Program-made: the position numbers and the translations under genes
Origin: Neptunicella plasticusilytica
Lineage (GTDB): Bacteria; Pseudomonadota; Gammaproteobacteria; Enterobacterales; Alteromonadaceae
Assembly: GCF_047922965.1 (NCBI RefSeq)
Contig: NZ_CP150481.1
Location: forward strand, 4,278,001-4,342,000
Reading direction: 5' to 3'
Length of the DNA: 64,000 bases
Notes under the pieces: model-generated
The model's database searches: none
The model's input: the letters and a program-made list of their open reading frames with translations, nothing else
Told to the model about the DNA's origin: nothing
Shown: in pieces, positions 8,217 to 16,856 of the stretch
How the letters are laid out: each line of letters opens with the position of its first letter
How positions within the stretch are numbered: position 1 is the first letter of the stretch

Positions 8217-10523
8217 ATGAGTAAGTTCTTGAAAGAATCGATTTTGCACCGGGCCTGGCTGGTTATCCTGCTAACAATGGTAGTTGTTGTGGTTACCGGC
8301 TTTGGCGCTAAAAATCTGTATTTCCGCGGTGATTACAAAGTCTTTTTTGGCCAGGATAATCCTGAACTGGCTGAATTCGAGCAGATGCAGAAAACCTTCA
8401 ACAAGAATGACAATATTGGCATTTTGATCGCACCACAAGACGGCAATGTATTTACCCGCCAGCACCTCGATTTACTATGGAACTTAACCGAAGATGCTTG
8501 GAAAATTCCCTATTCCAGTCGGGTCGATTCGATTAGCAATTACCAGCATACTGAAGCAGAAGAGGATGATTTGCTGGTCGAACCTTTATTGCTTGATCCG
8601 GCAGATTTGACCGACGAGAAAATTGCCCACATCAAGCAGATTGCCACCCATGAGCCACTGCTATTAAAAAAACTGGTTTCCGCATCCGGCCATGTGGCGC
8701 TGGTCAATATCAGCGTGCAATTACCGGATAAACATGATCAAACAGCCGAAGTGGCAGAAATTGTGTCTTTTACCCGCGATTTGGTTAACCAGTTTCAACA
8801 GCAATATCCCGATGTGCAATATCATCTTATCGGCATTGTGATGATGAACAACGGCTTTTATGAAGAATCGCAAAAAGATGCCGCAACGCTGGTGCCGGCG
8901 ATGTTTTTAGCCATTATTCTAATGCTGGCGATATTATTACGCTCGCTATCAGCGACTTTCGGTACCCTGTTAGTGATAATTGTCAGTAATGTAGCAACCC
9001 TTGGTATAGCAGGCTGGATGGGATTATACCTGTCAACGGCCACAATTAACGCACCAATTATCGTGATGACGCTCGCGGTTGCCGATTGCGTGCATATTGC
9101 CTCATCGATGTTATTTGCCATGCGCCATGGTGAGAACAAGCAACAGGCGATTGCACACAGTTTAAACCTGAATATGAAGCCAGTGTTTATCACCAGTGCC
9201 ACCACAGCCATCGGTTTTTTAACCTTTAATTTTTCCGATGTACCGCCATTACAAGACCTGGGTAATATCGTCGCCATCGGGGTGTTATTTGCCTGGATTT
9301 TTTCTATCACTATTTTTCCGGCGCTACTGCGGATATTACCAATCAAGGTTACCCCTTTTGCCGAAGATCATAATGGTGCCATGGAAAAGCTGGCTAATTG
9401 GGTTATCAAGCACAAAAACAAACTGTTACCTGCCATGTCGCTGTTGATTGTATTAGGTACCGCATTGGTGCCGCTAAATTCGATCAACGATGTGGCTATC
9501 GAATATTTTGATACCTCGCTGACATTCCGTCAGGACAGTGATTTTCTGCAAGATAACCTTTCCGGCTTTACCACCATTGATATTGCTTTGGATACCGGTC
9601 ATGCCAGTGGCGTCAACGATCCACAGTTTTTACAACAGGTACAGCGTTTATCCGACTGGTTACGCACCCAACCCGAAGTCGATCACCTTTTCACGCTAAC
9701 CGATACCTTTAAACGTTTGAACAAGAATATGCATGGCGACAGCCAGGACTGGTATGTCTTGCCGAAGGAACAAGACTTATCCGCACAATATTTGTTGATG
9801 TATGAAATGTCGTTGCCTTACGGACTCGATTTGAATAACCAATTGAATATCGACAAATCGGCGCTGCGGCTCACACTAACGGTACAAAGCTTAGGTAGTC
9901 ATGAACTGGTAGAACTGGAAAACCGGATCAGAAACTGGATGGCGCAAAACAGCCCGAATATTGATGTCTCGGTGGCCAGCGTGCCCTTGATGTTCGGTCA
10001 TATTGGCGAGCGGAATATGGCGAGCATGATCCTGGGTACCACTGTCGCAGTTATTCTGATTTCCGGTTTGTTAATGCTAGCGTTAAAGGATATTCGCCTG
10101 GGGTTAATAAGCCTTATTCCCAATCTGGCACCGGCTGGTATCGGCTTTGGGCTGTGGGCATTGTATAACGGCAATATCAATCTGGCATTATCAGTCGTCA
10201 CCTCCATGTGTTTGGGGATTGTGGTTGACGATACCGTGCATTTTTTGAGTAAATATCAATATGCCCGCAAACAGGGTAAAGATCCGGAAGGCGCGGTTCG
10301 CTATGCGTTTTCAAGTGTGGGTCGGGCGTTGTGGATCACCACATTAGTGCTGTTTGTCGGATTTATGATTTTGTCGTTGTCAGCCTTTACCTTAAATAGC
10401 TATCTGGGGTTATTAACCGCCGTTATTATCCTGTTGGCTTTAGCGGTCGACTTTCTATTCTTACCCTTGTTTTTAATACTGCTGGATAAACGTAATTACA
10501 CTGGAGGAGCCCATGAAGCCTAA
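8217..10523 (+). CDS. RND/MMPL-family transporter
   Basis: A 768-residue inner-membrane protein with two repeats of one N-terminal helix, a large periplasmic domain and a cluster of membrane helices (about 10-30, 220-380, 400-420, 600-760), the layout of MMPL/HpnN-like RND permeases. Each helix bundle carries an intramembrane acidic motif: VMTLAVADCVHIASS near residue 290 and CLGIVVDDTVHFLSKYQ near 676, the expected proton-relay Asp positions. This clade is usually single-chain, without an AcrA-type adaptor, and is linked to lipid transport in several bacteria. The next gene overlaps its end by 11 bases and is a LolA-like protein, so a periplasmic hand-off of a lipid or other hydrophobic cargo is inferred. 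Confidence 0.85.
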   Translation: MSKFLKESILHRAWLVILLTMVVVVVTGFGAKNLYFRGDYKVFFGQDNPELAEFEQMQKTFNKNDNIGILIAPQDGNVFTRQHLDLLWNLTEDAWKIPYSSRVDSISNYQHTEAEEDDLLVEPLLLDPADLTDEKIAHIKQIATHEPLLLKKLVSASGHVALVNISVQLPDKHDQTAEVAEIVSFTRDLVNQFQQQYPDVQYHLIGIVMMNNGFYEESQKDAATLVPAMFLAIILMLAILLRSLSATFGTLLVIIVSNVATLGIAGWMGLYLSTATINAPIIVMTLAVADCVHIASSMLFAMRHGENKQQAIAHSLNLNMKPVFITSATTAIGFLTFNFSDVPPLQDLGNIVAIGVLFAWIFSITIFPALLRILPIKVTPFAEDHNGAMEKLANWVIKHKNKLLPAMSLLIVLGTALVPLNSINDVAIEYFDTSLTFRQDSDFLQDNLSGFTTIDIALDTGHASGVNDPQFLQQVQRLSDWLRTQPEVDHLFTLTDTFKRLNKNMHGDSQDWYVLPKEQDLSAQYLLMYEMSLPYGLDLNNQLNIDKSALRLTLTVQSLGSHELVELENRIRNWMAQNSPNIDVSVASVPLMFGHIGERNMASMILGTTVAVILISGLLMLALKDIRLGLISLIPNLAPAGIGFGLWALYNGNINLALSVVTSMCLGIVVDDTVHFLSKYQYARKQGKDPEGAVRYAFSSVGRALWITTLVLFVGFMILSLSAFTLNSYLGLLTAVIILLALAVDFLFLPLFLILLDKRNYTGGAHEA

Positions 10524-11328
10524 GTTTTGTTCGACTATTGCCGCAGTCATTATTGCATTGCTATCTCTGAACCAGTTGGCTGCAGCGCAAAGTGCCGACG
10601 ATAAAGCTGCCGAAGATAAAGGTTTGGCTATCTCTACCGAACGAAAAGCACGCGACAAGGGTTGGGGCAGCAGCGAATCAGATATCCAGATGATTTTGCG
10701 CGATGCTCAGGGCGAAGAAAATGTTCGCAGTATTCGTACCAAGGCACTGGAGATGGAGGGAGACGGCGACAAGAGCCTGACAATTTTTGAACAGCCTGCC
10801 GATGTAAAAGGCACCGCCTTTTTGACCTTTTCGCATATTAACGAGCCCGATGAACAATGGCTATATCTGCCAGCCATCAAAAGGGTGAAACGTATCTCGT
10901 CGAATAATAAAGATGGCGCATTTATGAGCAGTGAATTTGCCTATGAAGATATGAGTTCCTTCGAACTGGGCAAATACAAGTTTACTTATTTACGTGATGA
11001 AACACTCAATGGTCAGGACTGTTTTGTGGTGCAGAGCGTTCCTACCGACAAATTCTCCGGTTACGCCAAGATTGTCAGCTGGATCGACAAGCAGGAATAT
11101 CGGGTACTGAAAAGTGAATTTTATGATCGTCGCCGTGACCAGTTGCTCAAAACCATGACCATGTCAGAGTATAAGCAGTACTTGGGTAAATACTGGCGTC
11201 CGTTGCAACTGGATGTGGTCAATCATTTAACCGGCAAGAGTACCCGACTGGTGATAAACGATATCAAGTTTAATACCGGTCTGGACGATAACGATTTTAA
11301 TAAAAACAGCCTGAAACGCGCCAGATAA
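10513..11328 (+). CDS. LolA-like outer-membrane lipoprotein-sorting family protein
   Basis: A 271-residue exported protein with a signal peptide (about residues 1-25, cleavage near AAAQS). The mature part contains WLYLPAIKRVKRISSNNKDGAFMSSEFAYEDMSSFE, a signature of the LolA-like family often annotated as outer membrane lipoprotein-sorting protein. These proteins adopt a half-barrel fold that cradles acyl chains in the periplasm. The ATG lies inside the end of the RND gene, preceded by GGAGGAG, so translation is coupled. The gene is paired with MMPL transporters in many proteobacteria; the cargo is unknown. Confidence 0.85.
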   Translation: MKPKFCSTIAAVIIALLSLNQLAAAQSADDKAAEDKGLAISTERKARDKGWGSSESDIQMILRDAQGEENVRSIRTKALEMEGDGDKSLTIFEQPADVKGTAFLTFSHINEPDEQWLYLPAIKRVKRISSNNKDGAFMSSEFAYEDMSSFELGKYKFTYLRDETLNGQDCFVVQSVPTDKFSGYAKIVSWIDKQEYRVLKSEFYDRRRDQLLKTMTMSEYKQYLGKYWRPLQLDVVNHLTGKSTRLVINDIKFNTGLDDNDFNKNSLKRAR

Positions 11329-11369
11329 TCGCAAAATTAACCTTTAATTGAGTAGTGAGTAGTATTTAA

Positions 11370-12998
11370 GTGTTGAAAAAGAAGTTCATGCTTATGATGT
11401 TACCGGTGGCGGCAATGTCATTTTCCAGCAAAAGTGCTGAAACGTCGCCGAGCAAACAAGACTTACCGATTCAGGTTAAAGTGAATGCTGGTGATACGCT
11501 GTGGAGCATTGCCTACCGCTATCGACCGGATACTAAAATCCCGATGGCGCAAATGATGCGTGCAATTTATGCACGTAATCCACATGCCTTCTATAATAAA
11601 CAGCTCACTAGCTTAAAAGCCGATACCCAATTGACTATTCCTGATAATCTGGACAATCTGCTGCCCCCGGCCAAACCGATAGTAACAGAGAGTCGTCATA
11701 TCGCTGCTGCCCCACTTGTTTTAACCGCTGCGGCCCAGGCACCTGATTCCACAATAGACAAAAACAGGTCGGCGATACAAAAGAGCAGACAATCCAGTAA
11801 AGGGACTACCCTTCGAGCTAGCCAAGACGCCATTGCCAATGACCCGGTTATAAACGATTCAGCCAATCTGGTTATTGATGGCTTTTTAGCGGCCGAATTT
11901 CGTTATTTCCCGCAATCTGCTGCCTACAACAAACAAATCGACCAGCAGTGGTCGGGGGTGGCCCAACTGGATTTTTACCTGCCCTGGAATGATGAATACG
12001 ACGCCGTCAGCTTCAGTCCTTTTTATCGCAAAGACAGCGAAGATCCGCAACGCAGCCATTTTGATGTTCGCGAACTGAAATACTTGCATGTCGGTGATGA
12101 TTGGGAAATACATCTTGGCATCGACAGAGTATTCTGGGGTGTTACCGAAACCCAGCATCTGGTGGATATTGTCAACCAGACAGATTGGGTCGAAGCACCC
12201 GATGGCGAAGATAAACTCGGCCAGCCGATGGTGCACCTTTCAACATTACATGACTGGGGCACACTGGATTTTTTCGTGCTGCCCTATTTTCGGGAGCGAA
12301 CCTACCCTTGGTGGCAAGGGCGCCTGCGGGGCCCGCTTCCGGTCAATACCGATGTCGCCTTTTACGAATCAGATGATGAACAACATCACATCGATTACGC
12401 GTTGCGCTGGAATCATATGCTGGGAGACTGGGAAATGGCGGTTTCGGCTTTTAGTGGCACTTCCAGAGAACCAATACTGCGCCAACAACTCGATTCATCC
12501 GGAGCCCCGGAGCTCGTGCCGTTTTACCCGCAAATTAATCAGCTCGGCCTGGAAACCTTATATATTAACGGCAGCTGGATCTGGAAACTGGAAGCCATTC
12601 GCCGCGAAGGAAACTTGATTGACAATTATTATGCTGCCGATTTTGGTTTTGAATACACCTTTTACGGTGTTAATGAGTCGGCCATTGATGTGGGATGGTT
12701 GATGGAATTCCAGTACGACAGCCGGGGCGAACTGGCCAGTATGGCACAGAAAGACTTGTTTATCGGCACTCGACTGGCCTTTAACGATGTGGATGGCAGT
12801 GAAATTTTGGCCGGGATCGCCCAGGATTTGGAATTTAGTGACAGCCGCAGCTTGCTGATTGAAGCCAAAACCCGTGTTAACGCCAACTGGACAGCTAATC
12901 TGGATCTGTGGTTATTTAGCAGTAATCAGCCACAAGATTACGGTTACATGATCCGCCAGGATGACTTTATCCAGTTTAGCCTTGAGTTACATTTCTAG
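11370..12998 (+). CDS. LysM-like domain fused to an outer-membrane beta-barrel
   Basis: A 542-residue exported protein. After a signal peptide (about 1-23) comes a FimV/LysM-type segment (about 33-92; VNAGDTLWSIAYRYRP ... YARNPHAFYNK ... TQLTIPDN), which in other proteins binds peptidoglycan, then a Ser/Ala-rich linker (about 93-160) and a C-terminal region of about 380 residues with alternating aromatic beta strands ending in QFSLELHF, the expected C-terminal signature of an outer-membrane barrel. The start is a GTG (11370) without a strong ribosome-binding site; an ATG at 11388 is possible. Being third after an RND permease and a LolA-like protein, it is a candidate outer-membrane terminus of the same export path. 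Confidence 0.7.
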   Translation: MLKKKFMLMMLPVAAMSFSSKSAETSPSKQDLPIQVKVNAGDTLWSIAYRYRPDTKIPMAQMMRAIYARNPHAFYNKQLTSLKADTQLTIPDNLDNLLPPAKPIVTESRHIAAAPLVLTAAAQAPDSTIDKNRSAIQKSRQSSKGTTLRASQDAIANDPVINDSANLVIDGFLAAEFRYFPQSAAYNKQIDQQWSGVAQLDFYLPWNDEYDAVSFSPFYRKDSEDPQRSHFDVRELKYLHVGDDWEIHLGIDRVFWGVTETQHLVDIVNQTDWVEAPDGEDKLGQPMVHLSTLHDWGTLDFFVLPYFRERTYPWWQGRLRGPLPVNTDVAFYESDDEQHHIDYALRWNHMLGDWEMAVSAFSGTSREPILRQQLDSSGAPELVPFYPQINQLGLETLYINGSWIWKLEAIRREGNLIDNYYAADFGFEYTFYGVNESAIDVGWLMEFQYDSRGELASMAQKDLFIGTRLAFNDVDGSEILAGIAQDLEFSDSRSLLIEAKTRVNANWTANLDLWLFSSNQPQDYGYMIRQDDFIQFSLELHF

Positions 12999-13037
12999 TT
13001 CTATCTAGGGCGTTTATCTTATCCCGTACCGGATTAA

Positions 13038-13652
13038 CTATTCGGGTTGATTAAATACCGGCAAGCTCCAGTGCCAACGCATGGCCATAATACGCATTGT
13101 TAATGTAGTAATGCCACCGATCACCATACAGTATTCAGCGGCGAGCCCCAGATACCAGGCAAAACAACACAATGAACCACCCACAACACAGGTAGTGGCA
13201 TAGAGTTCACCTTTGAGTACCAGGGGAATTTCGCGGCACATTACATCCCGAATCAGGCCACCAAATACTCCTGTCATGGTGCCCATCACTACGGCGACAA
13301 GTGGCGTCACACCCAGACTCAAGGCTTTCTGGACGCCCATGATATTGAAAAAGGCCAAACCGATTGCATCGGCTAACAGTAAAAAACGCAACGGGAATTT
13401 GTCGTTATTGCGTACCCAGATGATGGTAAAAAATGCCGCGATCAGAATTGAATATAAATAACTGTTATCCTGCACCCAAAACACCGGCACATCCAGAATC
13501 AAATCCCGTGTAGTGCCGCCTCCTATTGCCGTCACTGAAGCCAGCACCACTACACCAAAGCCGTCCATATGCTTTTTATGCGCCATCAAGGTACCGGAAA
13601 TAGCAAACACCGCCACCCCCAAGATATCCACCCAATGTAACCATTCGTTCAT
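13038..13652 (-). CDS. TRIC/YicG-family membrane protein (UPF0126)
   Basis: A 204-residue membrane protein with about six to seven helices. The duplicated three-helix motif AVFAISGTLMAHKKHMDGFGVVVLASVTAIGGGTTRDLIL and later VVMGTMTGVFGGLIRDVMCREIPLVL carries the GGGTxRD / GGLxRD signatures of the trimeric intracellular cation (TRIC) channel superfamily, bacterial members of which form K+-permeable trimers in vitro. It is convergent with the LysM-barrel gene and divergent from the ilv leader. The physiological substrate here is not known. Confidence 0.9.
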   Translation of the reverse strand: MNEWLHWVDILGVAVFAISGTLMAHKKHMDGFGVVVLASVTAIGGGTTRDLILDVPVFWVQDNSYLYSILIAAFFTIIWVRNNDKFPLRFLLLADAIGLAFFNIMGVQKALSLGVTPLVAVVMGTMTGVFGGLIRDVMCREIPLVLKGELYATTCVVGGSLCCFAWYLGLAAEYCMVIGGITTLTMRIMAMRWHWSLPVFNQPE

Positions 13653-13767
13653 TATTTCAACCGTTTAATCTTAACTTATGCAGCTTTATAACAATTTTAT
13701 GCAGGATTTGCTTGATCTGATTAGGCTCCGCATGATAACTCTATAGGCATTGCTTGTCGGAGCTATT

Positions 13768-13845
13768 ATGAACAATAACATGATTTCAATTTCAATCTCT
13801 GTGGACGTGGTGGTGATTATTCATCAAACCGGGGATTTTGGTTGA
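13768..13845 (+). CDS. ilvL: ilv operon leader peptide
   Basis: A 25-codon reading frame with a GGAG ribosome-binding site (13759-13762) that starts MNNNMISISIS and then runs into consecutive Val and Ile codons. It contains five Ile and four Val codons, with the tract VDVVVII directly before the terminator region, and no Leu codons. This is the layout of a translation-dependent attenuator: ribosome stalling at the Ile/Val codons when charged tRNA is scarce would prevent the downstream terminator from forming. It lies directly before a strong terminator and ilvEDA. Absence of Leu codons differs from the enterobacterial ilvGMEDA leader and suggests response to Ile and Val only. Confidence 0.88.
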   Translation: MNNNMISISISVDVVVIIHQTGDFG

Positions 13846-13869
13846 GTCGATAAAAGCGAGCTGACACTA

Positions 13870-13904
13870 AACCCCCGGATTAACAACCCGGGGGTTTTTG
13901 TTTT
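13870..13904 (+). terminator. Attenuator terminator of the ilv operon
   Basis: A GC-rich stem, AACCCCCGG pairing with CCGGGGGTT around a nine-base loop, is followed by TTTTTGTTTT. It sits 24 bases after the leader peptide stop and before ilvE, so it should be the regulated terminator of the attenuator. Confidence 0.9.
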
Positions 13905-14023
13905 GTGCATATGAAATACAAACACGTCCTAACGGCTCAGCCTAATTGGTTGTATTATTGGGCTTGGTCGCCAGCATAGACGTAGATGAACCGCTTCTAG
14001 ACAAAGACCGAAAAGGAACGATG

Positions 14024-14959
14024 ATGACGAATAAAACAGCTGAATTTATCTGGTTTAACGGTGAAATAATGCCCTGGCAAAATGCCACCGTGCATGTCAT
14101 GACGCATGCCATTCATTATGGTTCTTCGGTATTTGAAGGGGTACGTGCCTACCACACGCCGCATAAAGGTACCTGCGTATTCCGTTTAAATGAGCATACG
14201 CGCAGATTGCAGGATTCCGCCAAGGTGTACCGGATGACCATTCCCTACACACAAGAGCAGATTAATCAGGCAATTAAAGATTGTATAAAAGCCAATAACC
14301 TGGAGTCGGCCTACATTAGACCTATCGCTTTTTACGGTGATATCGGCGTAGGTATCCGGGTGCCGTTCGGGCAAGAAACGGAGTTGGCCATTGCCGCATT
14401 TGAGTGGGGTTCGTTTTTAGGGGAAGAAGGACTTCACGAAGGGGTTGATGCTTGTGTGTCCTCCTGGAGCAGGCTGGCCGCCAATACCATTCCAACCGGT
14501 GCCAAAGCGGGCGGCAATTATCTTTCATCACAACTTATATCGATGGAAGCCAGACGTCACGGCTATGCTGAGGGCATAGCGCTGGATATAAACGGTTTTG
14601 TCAGCGAAGGTGCCGGAGAAAATTTATTTGTGATTCGCGATGGCGTGGTCTCGACCACACCTTGTACCGCGGCTATTCTGCCCGGCATTACCCGCGACAC
14701 GCTGATAACCTTGTTTAAACAACTGGGGTATAGAGTGCGGGAAGAAAATATTCCCAGAGAATCGCTGTATCTGGCAGATGAAATACTGATGTGTGGCACC
14801 GCGGCCGAAGTAACACCGGTGCGCAGTGTGGACGGTATCAAGGTAGGAAATGGCAGCCGCGGTCCCATTACCGAACAAGTACAAAAACTGTTCTTCGGAT
14901 TGTTTGATGGCAGTACCGAAGATCAATGGAACTGGCTATCGCCAGTAGATTTTAGTTAA
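14024..14959 (+). CDS. ilvE: Branched-chain amino-acid aminotransferase
   Basis: A 311-residue PLP enzyme of fold type IV that makes Ile, Val and Leu from the keto-acids with glutamate. The N-terminus (MTNKTAEFIWFNGEIMPW, then HAIHYGSSVFEGVRAY) matches the family. The PLP Lys lies in GAKAGGNYLSSQLISMEARRHGY, and the C-terminal part has EGAGENLFVIRDGVV and LMCGTAAEVTPV. Of two adjacent ATGs (14021 and 14024), 14024 has the better spacing from AAAAGGA and matches the E. coli start. It is the first enzyme gene after the attenuator; ilvG and ilvM are absent between leader and ilvE. Confidence 0.96.
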   Translation: MTNKTAEFIWFNGEIMPWQNATVHVMTHAIHYGSSVFEGVRAYHTPHKGTCVFRLNEHTRRLQDSAKVYRMTIPYTQEQINQAIKDCIKANNLESAYIRPIAFYGDIGVGIRVPFGQETELAIAAFEWGSFLGEEGLHEGVDACVSSWSRLAANTIPTGAKAGGNYLSSQLISMEARRHGYAEGIALDINGFVSEGAGENLFVIRDGVVSTTPCTAAILPGITRDTLITLFKQLGYRVREENIPRESLYLADEILMCGTAAEVTPVRSVDGIKVGNGSRGPITEQVQKLFFGLFDGSTEDQWNWLSPVDFS

Positions 14960-14994
14960 GTAAAGACACAGAAACGACTGACAGGATATAGACA

Positions 14995-16842
14995 ATGCCC
15001 AAATTACGTTCAGCAACATCTACTCAAGGCCGAAATATGGCGGGAGCTAGGGCCCTTTGGCGGGCAACTGGTATGAAAGACGGTGATTTCGGTAAACCGA
15101 TAGTAGCCATCGCTAACTCTTTTACCCAATTCGTGCCGGGCCATGTGCATTTAAAAGATATGGGCCAGTTGGTTGCGCGCAGCGTCGAGGAAGCCGGAGG
15201 CGTTGCCAAAGAATTCAATACCATCGCGGTAGATGACGGCATCGCGATGGGGCACAGCGGTATGCTTTACAGTTTACCTTCCCGTGAACTGATCGCCGAT
15301 GCGGTGGAATATATGGTCAACGCCCATTGTGCCGATGCACTGGTTTGTATTTCCAATTGCGATAAAATCACTCCGGGCATGCTGATGGCCGCCCTACGCC
15401 TGAATATCCCCGTGGTATTTGTATCGGGCGGGCCAATGGAAGCAGGAAAAACCAAATTATCCGATCAAATTATCAAACTGGATCTTGTCGATGCCATGGT
15501 GGCAGCCGCTGACGATAAAGTATCAGACAGCGATAGCGATAAAATTGAACGTTCCGCCTGTCCTACCTGTGGTTCCTGTTCCGGCATGTTTACCGCCAAT
15601 TCGATGAACTGTTTAACCGAAGCTCTGGGCTTGTCATTGCCGGGCAACGGCTCAATGCTGGCAACCCATGCGGATCGCGAGAATCTGTTTAAACGTGCAG
15701 GTAGTCTGGTGGTCGAATTGTGCCAGCGCTATTACCAACAAAACGACGAAACGGCGTTGCCGCGCAATATCGCCAATCGTACGGCTTTTGAAAATGCCAT
15801 GAGTCTGGATATTGCCATGGGTGGCTCGACCAACACTATTTTGCATTTGCTAGCGGCCGCTCAGGAAGGTGAAGTAGACTTCGTTCTGGAAGATATTGAT
15901 CAGTTGTCCCGTAAAGTCCCGCAACTATGTAAAGTCGCCCCGTCCACGCCTGAATATCATATGGAAGACGTACATCGTGCCGGTGGGGTATTGGGTATTT
16001 TAGCCGAGCTGAACCGAGCCAAGCTGTTTAATCCCGACAATCCGCATATTCTGGGTAAAACGATCGGCGAGGTGATCGCTGATTGGGATATCATGGATCC
16101 TGACAATCATTCGGCAACCACTTTTTATAAAGCCGGCCCCGCCGGGATCCGCACCACCCAGGCATTTAGCCAGAATTGCCGTTACCCCACCGCCGATACA
16201 GATCGTGAAAAAGGCTGTATCCGCAGTTTAGAGCATGCGTTCAGTACAGAAGGTGGTTTAGCAGTCCTATCAGGGAATTTAGCTGAGAATGGTTGTATCG
16301 TAAAAACCGCTGGCGTGGATGAGTCTATCCTTAAATTTACCGGACCGGCACGTATCTTCGAGAGTCAGGATGAAGCAGTAGCGGCGATTTTAAATGATAA
16401 AATTGTTGCCGGTGACGTGGTGGTGATTCGTTACGAAGGTCCTAAAGGTGGGCCCGGCATGCAGGAAATGTTGTATCCGACTTCCTATCTTAAATCCAAA
16501 GGTTTGGGCAAATCCTGCGCGTTGCTGACTGATGGCCGCTTCTCAGGCGGAACCTCGGGTTTATCCATTGGACATTGTTCACCCGAGGCTGCCAGCGGTG
16601 GTGCGATTGCGTTGGTTGAAGAAGGGGATTTAATTGCCATCGATATTCCTAACCGTAGCATTCAGCTCCAAATCTCGGATGCCGAGCTGGCCAGTCGTCG
16701 TGACAAAATGAATAACAGTGACAAACCCTGGAAGCCAAAAGAGCGTGTCAGGGAAGTGTCTGTCGCGTTGAAAGCCTACGCGATGATGGCCACCAGCGCC
16801 GATTTGGGTGCGGTGCGTGACAAAACCTTATTTGAAGATTGA
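14995..16842 (+). CDS. ilvD: Dihydroxy-acid dehydratase
   Basis: A 615-residue iron-sulfur dehydratase making 2-ketoisovalerate and 2-keto-3-methylvalerate from the IlvC products. It shows ATSTQGRNMAGARALWRATGM at the start, the cluster cysteines in CISNCDKITPGMLMAALRL and CPTCGSCSGMFTANSMNCLTEALG, and SLPGNGSMLATHADR. Length matches the E. coli enzyme (616). It follows ilvE by 35 bases with a ribosome-binding site (ACAGGATA) and its stop codon lies just ahead of ilvA. Confidence 0.97.
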   Translation: MPKLRSATSTQGRNMAGARALWRATGMKDGDFGKPIVAIANSFTQFVPGHVHLKDMGQLVARSVEEAGGVAKEFNTIAVDDGIAMGHSGMLYSLPSRELIADAVEYMVNAHCADALVCISNCDKITPGMLMAALRLNIPVVFVSGGPMEAGKTKLSDQIIKLDLVDAMVAAADDKVSDSDSDKIERSACPTCGSCSGMFTANSMNCLTEALGLSLPGNGSMLATHADRENLFKRAGSLVVELCQRYYQQNDETALPRNIANRTAFENAMSLDIAMGGSTNTILHLLAAAQEGEVDFVLEDIDQLSRKVPQLCKVAPSTPEYHMEDVHRAGGVLGILAELNRAKLFNPDNPHILGKTIGEVIADWDIMDPDNHSATTFYKAGPAGIRTTQAFSQNCRYPTADTDREKGCIRSLEHAFSTEGGLAVLSGNLAENGCIVKTAGVDESILKFTGPARIFESQDEAVAAILNDKIVAGDVVVIRYEGPKGGPGMQEMLYPTSYLKSKGLGKSCALLTDGRFSGGTSGLSIGHCSPEAASGGAIALVEEGDLIAIDIPNRSIQLQISDAELASRRDKMNNSDKPWKPKERVREVSVALKAYAMMATSADLGAVRDKTLFED

Positions 16843-16856
16843 ATCGGAGATTTAAA

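Noticed and set aside
13911..13979. A 22-codon frame rich in Trp and Tyr after the ilv attenuator terminator
   Set aside because: It has no ribosome-binding site, lies after the terminator, and no second attenuator structure follows it.
16839..16856. TTG start for ilvA overlapping the ilvD stop
   Set aside because: The TTG at 16857 has GGAG at correct spacing and gives the family-like N-terminus.
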